NCBI GenBank assembly: GCA_038380435.1
Contig: JAWZYU010000017.1
Location: 23,993,283 to 24,057,282 of the forward strand
DNA from: Ryuthela nishihirai
Lineage: Eukaryota > Arthropoda > Arachnida > Araneae > Heptathelidae
Direction of reading: 5' to 3'
Length of the DNA: 64,000 nt
Shown: piece after piece, positions 44,388 through 55,149 of the stretch
Layout: each line of letters starts with the position of its first letter
Position numbering within the stretch: position 1 is the stretch's first letter
The notes under the pieces: generated by a model
What the model saw: the letters and a program-made list of their open reading frames with translations, nothing else
Told to the model about the DNA's origin: nothing
The model's database searches: none
Program-made: the position numbers and the translations under genes

Positions 44388-47300
44388 ACAGAGGCATGGG
44401 ATACCTTATATCAGCTTGTGGATAATCCTAATCAGAGGCCATCGCAGGTACCTGAACCTTACTTAGCTAGTTGGGCATCGTCAAGCCTAAACTGGAGTAA
44501 TGTGTCTCAGGCAGGCCATATGGTTCTTGAAAAAGTCCACTTGAAAAGGTGGTGCCTAAAGTTCCTACCAGCATCGGTGACTTCAGCCTTTAGCAGAGGA
44601 GGAACAGGTCTTTGCCCCATGCCTGCGATCAGGGGGCTGTTTGATATTGTTGGCCCTACCAATCTCAATAAACCTAATTTCTTTAAAAATCCTACTAATC
44701 ATTTTCTCTCTGCAGGAACGTGGAACGTGAGGACATTACATAGAGATTATTCTCTTGATGTCCTCATGTAGGAATTCCAGCGCTATAACCTAGATATTCT
44801 AGGCTTGCAAGAGACCAGATGGACAGGTAAAGGTGAGATACTTAAAAATAACTTTAAATTTCTCTTTACAGGGAGGGAGGATGGAAAGCATCACCAAGGC
44901 GTGGGTCTGCTGCTCAGCAGACATGCTAGTGATGCTCTTCTAGGATATGAGTGCATTAATGAAAGGTTTCTTACAGCAAAATTTCAGACAAGCATTAAAG
45001 ACTTGAATGTTATCTGCTGTTATGCCCCCACTGAGGATTCTGATGAGGATGAGAAGGATAGGTTTTACAGACAACTTCAGGATATTTTGAATTCTGTCAA
45101 GAAAGGAGATATTACCCTTGTTCTTGGTGACTTCAATGCCAAAGTTGGTACCGACTCTGACCTTTGGGGAGGAGTAATAGGCCCTTTTGGTATTGGTAGC
45201 TGCAATGGCAATGGGCAACGTCTCCTACAGGTAAGTAAACTCAATGGTTTCAGAATAACTAACACATATTACAAACACCGCGACATACATAAATACACAT
45301 GGGTTTCACCTGATGGGCTGCATAAGAATATGATTGATTATGTATTAATTAACAGCAAATGGGCTAGTTCTGTTAGAAATACCAGGGCATATAGGGGAGC
45401 TGAAATTGGATCTGACCATTACCTTGTTAAAAGTGTCTTGCAACTTAAACTTAAAAAGTGTTGTGCTAGGGTTAAAAAATTTACCTTTAATACTGAAGCT
45501 CTGAAAGACCCAGTTATAGCTAAAGCTTACCATGATAGGTTACTTAGTCATTATGACAGTCATGGTTTGCTTAATACTGAAGTTGAGGAAGAATGGGGCC
45601 ATTTTAAACAGGCTTTTTTGGAAACTAACAGTACTCTTTTAGGGAAAAAGGAGCAGAGGAGGCAGAATTATTTAAGTGATAAGGCACTTGAGCTCATTTC
45701 AGAAAGAAGGAACTGCAGGAATGTCCTTAATCAGTACCCTACTAGTCCTAATAGAAAGCATTACAAAGAACTTAATAAACGTGTAAAGAATCAGTTAGCT
45801 ACTGATAGGAATCTTTGGCTTGATGGCCTTGCTGACAAAGCTGAGGAAGCAGTTAGACAGCACAACAGCAGAGAGCTGTACCAGATAGTTAATATTTTGT
45901 GTGGTAGAAAACGAACAGGTATACAGGGATTGAAGGATACACAAGGCAAGGTTATAGAAGGTGAGGATTCTGTCATGGCTAGGTGGGCTGAGCATTTCAG
46001 TGATGTTCTAAACAATGTGGTTAGTTCTACTCCCATTGTTTGCAATGATGATAGATGCATTGTTGGCTTTAATGTTGGCCCCATAACACAATCTGAAGTT
46101 AGTTTGGCTATTTCTAAACTTAAACTTCATAAATCCCCAGAGGTGGATGAAATTACTACGGAAATGCTTAGAGCTGGAAATGTTTCTGTTACCATTTGGA
46201 TGACTGAAATTTTGAATAACTTTTATGATAAAGGCATGGTTCCTAACGATTTTATCAGAGCTATTATTATCCCTATTTTCAAAAAAGGTGATCGCAGTTC
46301 TTGTGACAACTATAGGGGTATCAGCCTACTCTCCGTTCCAGGTAAAGTTCTTTCCATGATTGTGCTTAATAGAATTAAGAATCTGGTAGACAGGCAATTG
46401 CGTGATGAGCAATGTGGATTCAGAAATGGTAGGGGATGTGTAGATCAGATATTTTCACTTAGGCAGATTCTTGAGAAATGTTTAGAGTTTCAGAAACCTT
46501 TGGTTGCTGGCTTTGTTGATTTCAAAAAGGCTTTCGACTCTGTTGATCGTCATAATTTGTGGTTGATTGTGAGATCATATAATATACCAGACAAGTTAGT
46601 TAACATAATGAAAGCTCTCTATAATAACACTGAGTCATGTGTGAGAGTTGGTAAGGCTTGTAGCAATTGGTTTAGCATTACTTCTGGTGTTCGACAAGGG
46701 TGCATTTTGTCTCCTTTTCTCTTTAGTTTGGTTGTTGATTATGTTATGCGAAATTCACTTCAAGGGAAAGATTTTGGCCTTAAATGGGCTGGAGATACGA
46801 AAATTTCTGATTTAGATTATGCTGATGATTTAGCCCTTTTGGCAAATGATGTTGATGAGATGAACTCTTTCATTCGAACTGTTGATGAGACTGGTAGTAC
46901 AGTAGGTTTGGTTATAAACAGAGAGAAAACTAAAGTGATGAAAATTGGTCAGGCAGGTTGTGATTCAGTTAATCTGAATGGTTGCAGTCTTGAGCAGGTG
47001 TCACAGTTTAATTACCTTGGGAGCTGCGTAACTGATACTGGTGATGTGCGGCATGAGATTAACAGACGAATAGGTATTGCTGCCGGGACTTTTAAGAATC
47101 TATGGAGATTGTGGAGAAATAGGCGTATACACCTAAAGACTAAAATTAGACTGTATAATAGTTTGGTTCTTTCTAGGGTTAGTTATGGTAGTGAAACTTG
47201 GACGCTGTGTAAGCAAGATAACAGGAAACTAGATGCTTTTGATTCTAGATGCTTACACAGTATCTTGGGTATTAGATGGTTTAACTTTGTAACTAATGAT

Positions 47301-47588
47301 GAGGTTAGGCAAAGGAGTCTGCAACCTCCTTTAAGCAGCATATTGTGCAGAGAGAGACTCCGCTGGTTTGGCCATGTTGCCCGTATGGATAATTATAGAT
47401 TGGCGAATAGGGTTATGAACAGTGTGCCTGGAGGCCTCAGAAGGAGGGGGAGACCTAGGATGTGGTGGGTAGACAATGTCAAACAGGACCTTCTTAGAAT
47501 TGGTGTACAGTGGCCGGATGCAGCAGATGTAGCTCAGGACAGATATGCTTGGAGAATTAAACTGCGCGGTCTGGTTGGACCTCCGTAG
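44388..47588 (+). CDS. LINE endonuclease/reverse transcriptase polyprotein with one premature stop
   Basis: An open frame from 44388 to the stop at 47586-47588 is broken only by TAG at 44769-44771. Order: an N-terminal region (44418-44715), then an apurinic-type endonuclease starting GTWNVRTLHRD. The endonuclease continues with LQETRW (about 44805), GDFNAKVG (about 45125) and IGSDHYLV near its end (about 45408). The reverse transcriptase has ISLLSVPGKV, QCGFRNGRGCVDQIF, FVDFKKAFDSVDR, SGVRQGCILSPFLF and the catalytic YADD (about 46820). A C-terminal region with SRVSYGSETWTLC and RLRWFGHVARM follows. The enzyme would nick target DNA and copy its RNA there. Length is normal for RTE elements (about 1,000 residues). 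At the stop, the older copy has a Gln codon, so the stop is a private lesion. The true start codon is uncertain; the first in-frame ATG is near 44520. Confidence 0.88.
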
Positions 47589-47599
47589 CCCATGGCTGC

Positions 47600-47603
<4 letters not shown>

Positions 47604-47643
<40 letters not shown>

Positions 47644-47659
47644 GGTGGTGGTGGTGGTG

Positions 47660-47748
<89 letters not shown>
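47604..47748. repeat. Compound trinucleotide microsatellite (LINE tail)
   Basis: In order, GAT units, GGT units, GAC units and again GAT units, about 145 bases without other interruption. It follows the conserved CCCATGGCTGCTT end of the LINE and directly precedes the target duplication. The long aspartate/glycine 'protein' it can encode is an artefact. Confidence 0.95.
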
Positions 47749-49850
47749 ATTACATAGCTCTCGAGATAATTAAACTATAACACCTGCTTAAGACTGCAAC
47801 CATCAAGATTAACTGAATCACAGCCTGCCTCACTAGTACATTTGCCAAAAGAACTAAATCATCAGCATAATCCAGGTGAGAAATTTTTGTATCTCCAGAC
47901 CATTTAAAGGCTAAAATCTTTCCCTTGCAGGGAATTTCGCATAGCATAATCAATAGCCAAACTAAAGAGAAAAGGAAACAAAACCCATCCTTGTCGAACA
48001 TCAGAAGTAATGTTAAACCAATTAGTACAAATCTTAGTAACTCTCACACACGACTCAGTGTTATTATAAAGAACTTTCATTATGTTAACTAATTTGTCTG
48101 GTATACCATATGATCTCACAATCAGCCACAAATTATGTCGATCAACAGAGTCAAAAGCCTTTTCGAAATCAACCAAAGATTTCTGAAACTCTAAACATTT
48201 CTCAAGAATCTGCCTAAGTGAAAATATCTGATCCACACATCCTCTACCACTCCTGAATCCACATTGCTCATCACGCAATTGACTGTCAACCAGATTCTTA
48301 ATTCTATTAAGCACATCATGGAAAGAACTTTACTTGGAACAGAGAGTAGGCTGATATCCCTATAGTTATCACAAGAACTGCGATCACCTTTTTTGAAAAT
48401 AGGGATAATAATAGCTCTGGTAAAATCTTTAGGAACCATGACTTTATCATAAAAGATATTCAAAATTTCAGTCATCCTAGTGGTAACCGAAACATTCCCA
48501 GCTCTAAGCATTTGTGTAGTAATTTCATCCACCCCTGAGGATTTATGAAGTTTAAGTTTAGAAATTGCCAAAATAACTTCAGATTGTGTTATAGGGCCAA
48601 CATTAAAGCCACCAATGCATCTATCATCATTACAAACAAGGGGAGTAGAGCTAACCACATTGTTTAGAACTTCACTGATATTCTCAGCCCACCTAGTCAT
48701 GACAGAATCCTCACCTTCTATATATAACCTTACCTTGTTCATCCTTCAATTTCTCGATCCTGTCTGTTTTCTACCACACAAAACGTTAACTATCTGGTAC
48801 AGCTCTCTGCTGTTGTGCTATCTAATTGCTTCCTTGGCTTTGTCAGCCAAGCCATCAAGCCAAAGATTCTTATCAGCAGCTAACTGATCCTTTACACGTT
48901 TATTAAGCTCTCTGTAATGCTTTCTATTAGGACTAGTAAGGTACTGATTAAGGACATTACTGCAGTTCTTTCTTTCTGAAATAAGCTCAAGTGCCTTATG
49001 ACTCAACTAATTCTGTGTCCTCTGCTCCTTTTTTCCTAAATGAGTACTGTTAGTTTCCAAAAAAAGCCTGTGTAAAATGGTCCCATTCTTCCTCAACTTC
49101 AGTAGTAAGCAAACCATGACTGTTATAATGACTAAGTACCCTATCATGGTAAGCTTTAGCTATAACTGGGTCTTTCATATCCTAGAAGAGCATCAATAGC
49201 GGGTCTGCTGAGAAGCAGACCCACGCCTTGGTGATGCTTATTATCTTCCCTCCCTGAAAAGAGAAATTTAAGATTATTTTTAAGAATCTGACCTTTATCT
49301 GTCCATCTGGTCTCTTGCAAGCTTAGAATATCTGAATTATAACGGTGGAATTCTTGTGTGAGGACATCAAGAGAATAAGCTCTGTGCAGAGTCCTCACAT
49401 ACCAACTACATATGGAGAGAAAATTGTTAGTAGGCTGGTTAAAGAAACTATGTTTATTGAGAGAGGGAATGCCGACAATATGAAACAGCCCCCAAATCGC
49501 TGGCATTGGGCAAAGACCCGTTCCCCCACCACTACGAAGCCATCTACACTGGAAGACTTCCCCCAATGTAGAATTTACGATGCCTCTATAAGCAAAGAGT
49601 TCTATAACCACGACCTGTGCTCAGTATTATCCAGCAGCTGATAAACATGTTATGTGAATTTATTCATTTGGGGCTGTCAACCCACAAACAAACAGGAAAC
49701 GCAGTGGAAGATTTTCCCTCCTCAGAAGTCCACCAGTGCAGCAAATTCAGGATCCATAATCAAGCTTGGAGCCTTATTTCAGTCCAGTTCAGTAGGTTTA
49801 TATGGTCAGTACCAGGACCCTGTGTGGTTGACCACTCCACTGGTTGACCA
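47749..49850 (-). mobile_element. RTE-like LINE, older copy, 5' part
   Basis: The minus strand carries leader sequence (49850-49640), the N-terminal and endonuclease start (GTGLCPMPAI ... LQETRWTDKG, 49530-49290), then a gap. The middle region and reverse transcriptase (QCGFRSGRGCVDQIFSLRQI, about 48272-48213; YADDL, about 47865) follow. It ends at 47758 within the region after the reverse transcriptase, exactly where the 43.2-43.96-kb piece resumes. The endonuclease is internally deleted (about 49175) and there are several stops. The 5' end lacks the first 230 bases or so of the younger element's leader. Confidence 0.85.
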
Positions 49851-50570
49851 CCATTTAGACCAGAGGGAGATGCAACTTTTTTAACAGAAAATTTCATATT
49901 TTTAGAAACAATAAAAATTCTGTTTGGGTTGGACAGGTACTGATGAAATATTACAATTTGCACGTTCCCGATAGCTAGCATCGCGCCATCTAACAATGGA
50001 AAAACATCGAAAATTTCCGAAATTTAAAGAAATATATATACTTATGCTAGAAATTTGAAATTTTGGTGGTGGAATAGGATGATTTTGAGTATTATATTGA
50101 CAACAATGTGTTGACACCCAGTGTAAGTGCGAAACGCAATTGTTTGATTTCAAGAGAAAATTGTAAAACGTTTCAGTTGATACTATTGATATATTATAAT
50201 TCATATTTTCAAAGACAGTTTTAATTTATATCGTTAGAGATCACTAAATAAGCAAACGACAAAATTTATAACGAATGTTTCAAGTGATCTGTTTTTGGTA
50301 GAAATTAGAAATTTGAGCTGTACTTTTTACATAGCATAATTACTAATAAAGTATTACTCTGTACATCCCCCCCTTTCATTATCCATTAACTCGAATTAAA
50401 ACTTTTAAGGATTTTAAAAGTAGGTAAATGGAAAACTTCATTCTTTTTAAAGACACAATTCCATATGTGCCAGAGATGATAAGCATTCTTCTGGTTATTC
50501 TACACATTTAGCCCCTCTAAGGGTCAAAATTCGAACTAATGGATGATTTGGAAAATAAACTATTACTCTT
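49851..50570. other. Intergenic sequence, nothing firmly recognised
   Basis: AT-rich. It contains a GCGCCATCTAACAATGG phrase resembling R3 near 49982 and TTTGAAATTTTGGTGGTGGA near 50055 resembling inverted R1. No coding frame. Confidence 0.45.
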
Positions 50571-51235
50571 TTATTAATATCTTTGCAACACAAAAAAATA
50601 TTTTTCATTTATCTCTTAAAACAGAAAAGTTACATTTTACCAACATCTCGTTGTCTGGTCTAGTAGTTAGGTATGCTAACCACTAGACCAGATAGGATCT
50701 TCTTTTAAATATTTTGTATTTTCCAGCCTTTTCCGCCGCTAGAGGCCGCATTTTGAGTTTTTGTCTCCTTTTTCCTTCTGTAACAATAGAAATTTCAACT
50801 CATGGGTTACTTGAAAAATATGTTATTTGTTATTACAAACCTTTAAAACCTATTTATAAAAACTACTTTTAAGATGTATTTTTAACCTCACTTTATAAAC
50901 GTACCTTTAAAACAAAAAAAATTTCATTTATCTCTGAAAATAGAAAAATGATATTTTCCCACCTCCTTGCTATTGTAAACCTTCTTTCTGACTATAACAC
51001 TCCACTACCAATATTTCAGATTTCCAGTAAAAATAGAAAATTGGCAATATTCATTTGAAATTTTAGCATACCTATAGAAAGCAAAAAGAATTTTTCATTT
51101 ATCTCTAAAAGTAAAAAAAAATTGATTGTCTATAGAAGGACAGACAGTAGAAAGACAAACAGATGGACAACCAGACAGACAAACCAACATTGCATAGGCA
51201 GATGACAAAGTGAAAACGTTATCTCGTTTTCCACA
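50571..51235 (+). repeat. R1 repeat array, degenerate
   Basis: Three diverged units marked by TTTTTCATTTATCTCTTAAA (50599), TTTCATTTATCTCTGAAAAT (50921) and TTTTTCATTTATCTCTAAAA (51090). It also has TTTTCCGCCGCTAGAGGCCG and CAATATTCATTTGAAATTTT. It ends with an ACAGACAG-type stretch and GTTATCTCGTTTTCCACATG, the same tail as at 1880-1950. Confidence 0.6.
50653..50694. repeat. Palindrome with tRNA-A-box-like arms
   Basis: TCTGGTCTAGTAGTTAGG and CTAACCACTAGACCAGA are inverted around TATG. TCTGGTCTAGTGGTTAGC, read from the minus strand, resembles the 5' end of a tRNA (D-arm/A-box). It lies inside the degenerate R1 array. Confidence 0.5.
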
Positions 51236-51575
51236 TGAACTAAAAAGAAATTATTCGTTGGTTTTCAGTAAGCTCGTTTCACTTTTGTTGCTCATTGCTG
51301 TCTTCTGGTGGAGTTTCTTGGAAAAATCTTTATTAACTTATTTCTATGAATGGAATTTTGAAACTCAAATGTAGCACAGTGAGACATTGAGAAAAAACGG
51401 AAGTTTTATAGGCAAAAAAAGGGGCAGAAATGTGTAAAACTATAATAACTGAAAAGCTTCATCAAGGTAGATACACTAACTCATAGGCTTTCATGTCATG
51501 GTACGACAAAACATGGCGCCCATAAACCACCTGATTCAAGCAACCAATGACAGTCAATCACCAAGTGGCCAGCTC

Positions 51576-51685
51576 TAAGTAGAGGTCTTGTATAGTTAGA
51601 GTCTAACATCCTTCATTAAAAACTGGACAAAATGGTCCAGTTTTTAATGAAGGATGTTACACTCTAACTACAAGACCTCTACTTA
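51576..51685. mobile_element. Palindromic MITE, 110 bases
   Basis: Arms of about 53 bases: TAAGTAGAGGTCTTGTATAG ... CATCCTTCATTAAAAACTGG on the left are mirrored on the right with only two or three differences (one of them a 2-base gap). The loop is a few bases. TA at both ends fits a Tc1/mariner-derived MITE. High arm identity means a recent insertion. Confidence 0.75.
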
Positions 51686-52169
51686 TCAAGGGTCAAGAAC
51701 AAGATTGCCTACCAGTTGATAGAGGAATTTCAATATTCAATGGAGGAAAAGAAAGGAATTATATACTTGATATTTGAAAACTCAAGTTGCTTATTTGAAC
51801 TTTTTGCAGACCAAATTACCTAATGTTGCGTTTCGTTATGGTGTCCATATATTTAAACATTCGTATTTTTTTTTGCATTTGTTCATGTTATATTTAATTC
51901 ACTTGCAAATATAATAGTGTTGATGCAAAATATTGTAACATCTGCAAGGTTCAAAGTGTTTAAAATCGTGGTGTAATTAGCCAAGGTTTAAGGGTTGTAA
52001 GTTCATCATGAAATTTGCCTCCAATGAGGGGCTCCCTATTTCGTCTGCAGCAAACAAAGTCTTTGCCATTGAAAAACACCAGTGTAATCGCTTGTCTGCA
52101 GCACGTTTCTCAGCAGAATTAGTGTATTTGGAGCTGAGTGGCACTAGTAGTGACTCACTTCCATATAAT
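51686..52169. other. Intergenic sequence, nothing recognised
   Basis: No repeat family, exon or RNA gene identified. Confidence 0.45.
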
Positions 52170-52390
52170 AATAAAATAATAAATACCTCTCAAGAGGCTG
52201 CTGCACAGCTGTCTGACAGGAGCCTGTCACTTTAGCGGCCATAGTAGAAGCTGTGTGAGAATGGCGGAACCTCAGCAGAAAGACAACACAACATCCATGT
52301 CTTACTGGGGGATCGATCCCAGGTCCCTTAAATCAGTCAAAGAATATGTCTTTGGATCAGTAGCCAAGTGTGCTAATCACTCAGCCATGG
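52170..52390 (-). mobile_element. SINE-A copy with internal duplication
   Basis: Tail ATAATAAATACCTCTCAAG, body TCTGACAGGAGCCTGTCACT, head ATCGATCCCAGGTCCCTTAA ... AGTGTGCTAATCACTCAGCC. Between the B-box and A-box parts an extra TCAGTCAAAGAATATGTCTT TGGATCAG repeats the GATCAG/ATCAGT phrase. Confidence 0.7.
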
Positions 52391-52549
52391 GACGGCATCA
52401 CCTCCATGTACATGAAGCATTTTATTTTCCTCTCTTATATATATATATATCCTTTGCCTTGCACTACTATTTTCTGCCTTTACGTTTTCAGCCAGACGTT
52501 CAGTATTTTCATAATAAATAAACAGATTACCTGTAGAGATAGACTTCAA

Positions 52550-52627
52550 ACATTAGTTAAAAGGTTCTGAAAAAAATTCATCGCTGACACTCTGCGATGA
52601 ATTTTTTCAGAATCTTTTAACTAATGT
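52550..52627. mobile_element. Palindromic hairpin element, 78 bases
   Basis: Left arm ACATTAGTTAAAAGGTTCTG plus AAAAAAATTCATCGC mirrors the right arm with one or two mismatches around TGACACTCT. It is similar in style to the MITEs at 51.6 and 54.5 kb, but of different sequence. Confidence 0.65.
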
Positions 52628-53388
52628 CCAGTATTTTGTTTAAATTTACTGCCAAAGCATCCATGGCTTCTCCCACACTGACGTAATCACTTCGGAAATC
52701 AGCATGTAGCACGTTATGTGACTAGATTTTGTTCTGTATCAGTGATTACGTATAAAGAATGGAGTGGCAAAATCTGAAGATCAAAAACACGCAACAACCA
52801 GTGAAAAGATGTCATACGTACATGAGGTCTAGCAAGAACAACCCCCATATGAAATTCTGCTCATTTACACAGATATATTAGCCACTAGATTTGCCCGATG
52901 TTGCTTTTAGGTCGTTTCTGACATCAGCACACTTTCTCCTAGCCCCTTTTTAAATTTTATTCTAATTATCGTAAGCTTTATTTCTGTTTAGACAAATTTT
53001 TGGATCCTGTAATTCCTGAAATATGGTCCCAAATTTCGTATTACGGTTCCCTTTTTGGACCCCCTTGTTAGGTTAAAAACATTTGGGTCCTACCTGCAAT
53101 GGGATACATTAATATGATAATTTCTTTGCAAATATGAGATGACTGGCAACAGTTGTTAGCATTCTCGCTAAATTCTGGATTAAAAATTGCGAATGAGGAA
53201 GCTACGAATGAGAACAGAGGAAGAAGCTTTATCAAAAATACCGATATCTATCCAATTATTAAACTTATTCAATTAATATTTACAATGTACATCTTCATGC
53301 TACTCTTAATCTTTTGGCAAAATTACAAGTTCTTAACTCCTTTGCATGAAGATTTATGGCAACCACACCGACATCTTTTATTATAATA
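52628..53388. other. Intergenic sequence, nothing recognised
   Basis: No identifiable element; one 77-codon frame at 53153-53386 has no domain. Confidence 0.45.
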
Positions 53389-54530
53389 CACTGGTGGAAA
53401 TTCGAAAAACACTTAACGATTGAAGCGTAATTTATGAAATTTATTTAGTAGAAACAACTCGTTGAGAAAGTGATCACACCTGTGAAGTGATTCAATGTTT
53501 ATTTTACCTTTTAATGAGTATTACATTTTATAGAAGGCACATTTTAATAAGGTGTTAAACCTCATTGAGAAGCAATAAATCTGGCATGCAATTGGATCCC
53601 ATCCCATCTGGTATGCGATCGGTTGTATAAATGCTGGATATCACGCTGGGGATATCATTTCACGGGCTTTCAAATTGGATGCGTAAGTCAATGATGGCGT
53701 TGCCTGCTGCAGTTCGCATAAGAGTCTTTGTCCGATCCAGTCCCGGACATGTTTGATTGGAGACAAGTTCAGAGTGCGTGCTGGCAAAGGGAGTTGTTGC
53801 ACTGCCTGAAGAGCATGTTGAATTGCCCGAGTGGAGTGTGGACGGATGTTATCTTGCTAGAATTTCGCATTTGGGATTACACTCAAATATGGTAGGACAA
53901 CTGGCTGTACGATGTCGCAGATGTACATGTTGCTATTCAGTGTACCCTGTACAAACACCAGACATGTACGAAAGTGATAACTAATCGCTCCCTACACCAT
54001 GATGACTGGCTTGGACCGTGTGTGTCACTGGCGGATGCACGATGGAAGAAGCCCTTCACGTTGTCACCTTTGGACGCGTAAACGACCATCAGAAGCTCTT
54101 AGCAGAATCGTCTTTAATCACTGAAGACCACAGACTGCTATTCTTACCTCCAATGAACTCGTTCTTGACAACACTGCAAACGTGCTCGACAGTGACGCAG
54201 TGCCAGTGGTAACCGTACCCATAGACCTGCTTCCACAAGGCGATTGCATTCTTATAGATATCCTTGGTACAACAGAGGATCGAATTTGTGATGTTGTAGC
54301 CATCCGCTCTGCCACCCTCCTGATACGCCGATCCTCTCTTGCCTCTGAAACCCTGTGTTGCCCAGAACCACAACTGCGCATGTGCAAATGCTCTTCTGAC
54401 CCTCGACGCCACTATCGTACCACTGCCGATACCTCTCGTCCAGTGCGGTGTGCAATTTGACGAAAAGACCAACTTGCTTCTTGAAGACCCACTATAAGAC
54501 GTCGCTCAAACTCCGCTAACTGAACACATG
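53389..54530 (-). mobile_element. Tc1-type element relic
   Basis: The left end follows TA (53387-53388) with CACTGGTGGAAATTCG. On the minus strand the N-terminal helix-turn-helix segments (54460-54250; SWSF-type start, RSCGSGQHRVSEAREDRRIR) come first. The catalytic VFSD motif lies near 54115, and core pieces to about 53750 contain the LVFVQGTLNSN-type block in broken frames. Many stops. The matching right terminal repeat is not found; a palindromic MITE lies immediately beside it at 54533. Confidence 0.75.
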
Positions 54531-54532
54531 TA

Positions 54533-54747
54533 CAGTAGCTCAAAAAAGTATCCGAACGCTATGGTTGATTACAGAATTCAGAAAAAATATCTGGCAACGA
54601 TTTTTTTAAAATTAGTGATCTGGCAACCTTCGTGTCACGTGACAACGAAGGTTGTCAGATCACTAATTTTTTTAAAAAATCGTTGCCAGATATTTTTTCT
54701 GAATTCTGTAATCAACCATAGTGTTCGGATACTTTTTTGAGCGACTG
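54533..54747. mobile_element. Long palindromic MITE, 215 bases, TA target duplication
   Basis: Almost the whole element is a perfect inverted repeat. CAGTAGCTCAAAAAAGTATC ... at the left end is mirrored by ... GATACTTTTTTGAGCGACTG at the right, with arms of about 105 bases around TCACGTGAC-like centre sequence. TA flanks it at 54531-54532 and 54748-54749. Arm divergence is only a few bases, so it is young. It encodes nothing and would depend on a Tc1/mariner transposase recognising CAGT(A/C)GCTCAAAAAAGT ends. Confidence 0.88.
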
Positions 54748-55149
54748 TACATACATGAGCGTTCATGTCATGTTTATCATAAATTTACTGTTCATCTGTC
54801 ATAACACTGTCTCCTCCTTATGTCTGGTTCATCCTGAACAGTTCTGGATTCCGAAGCTTCTTTAGTTCTTCGATGAAACGGTGCCAAGCGATCCACATGA
54901 ACCACCTTGCACTTTGTAGTTGAACGTTGACGAATGCGATACACCACGCCATTAATCATATTAACTACTGTATGCGGACCTTCCCAAGGTCTGTGAAGTT
55001 TTGGAGAAAGTCTCTTCTTTCTATGTGGATTGTACAGCCAAACAAGATCTCCTTGACTGAAAACAGTTCCATTTGTTTTACTGTCGTATCTCGTTTTGGT
55101 TCTTTTGCTTGGTAAGTTGACGTTATGTCTGACGAAGTTCTTCTAGTCA

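Larger units (their letters stand above)
43964..47748 (+). mobile_element. RTE-like non-LTR retrotransposon, nearly full length
   Basis: A 3,785-base LINE bounded by the 9-base direct repeat ATTACATAG at 43955-43963 and 47749-47757. The first 450 bases or so are a leader, followed by one long frame for endonuclease plus reverse transcriptase and then a trinucleotide tail at 47604-47748. The single-ORF layout, the short-repeat tail instead of poly(A) and the EN-RT sequence fit the RTE clade; I am less sure of the exact clade. It inserted into an older opposite-strand copy of the same family. It lies just upstream of the KDM7 gene, which is on the other strand. Confidence 0.9.

Noticed and set aside
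47545..47757. A protein with long runs of Asp and Gly
   Set aside because: It is only the translation of the LINE's trinucleotide tail; the same holds for the poly-Asp, His/Pro and Ser frames around 43140-43370 and 40980.
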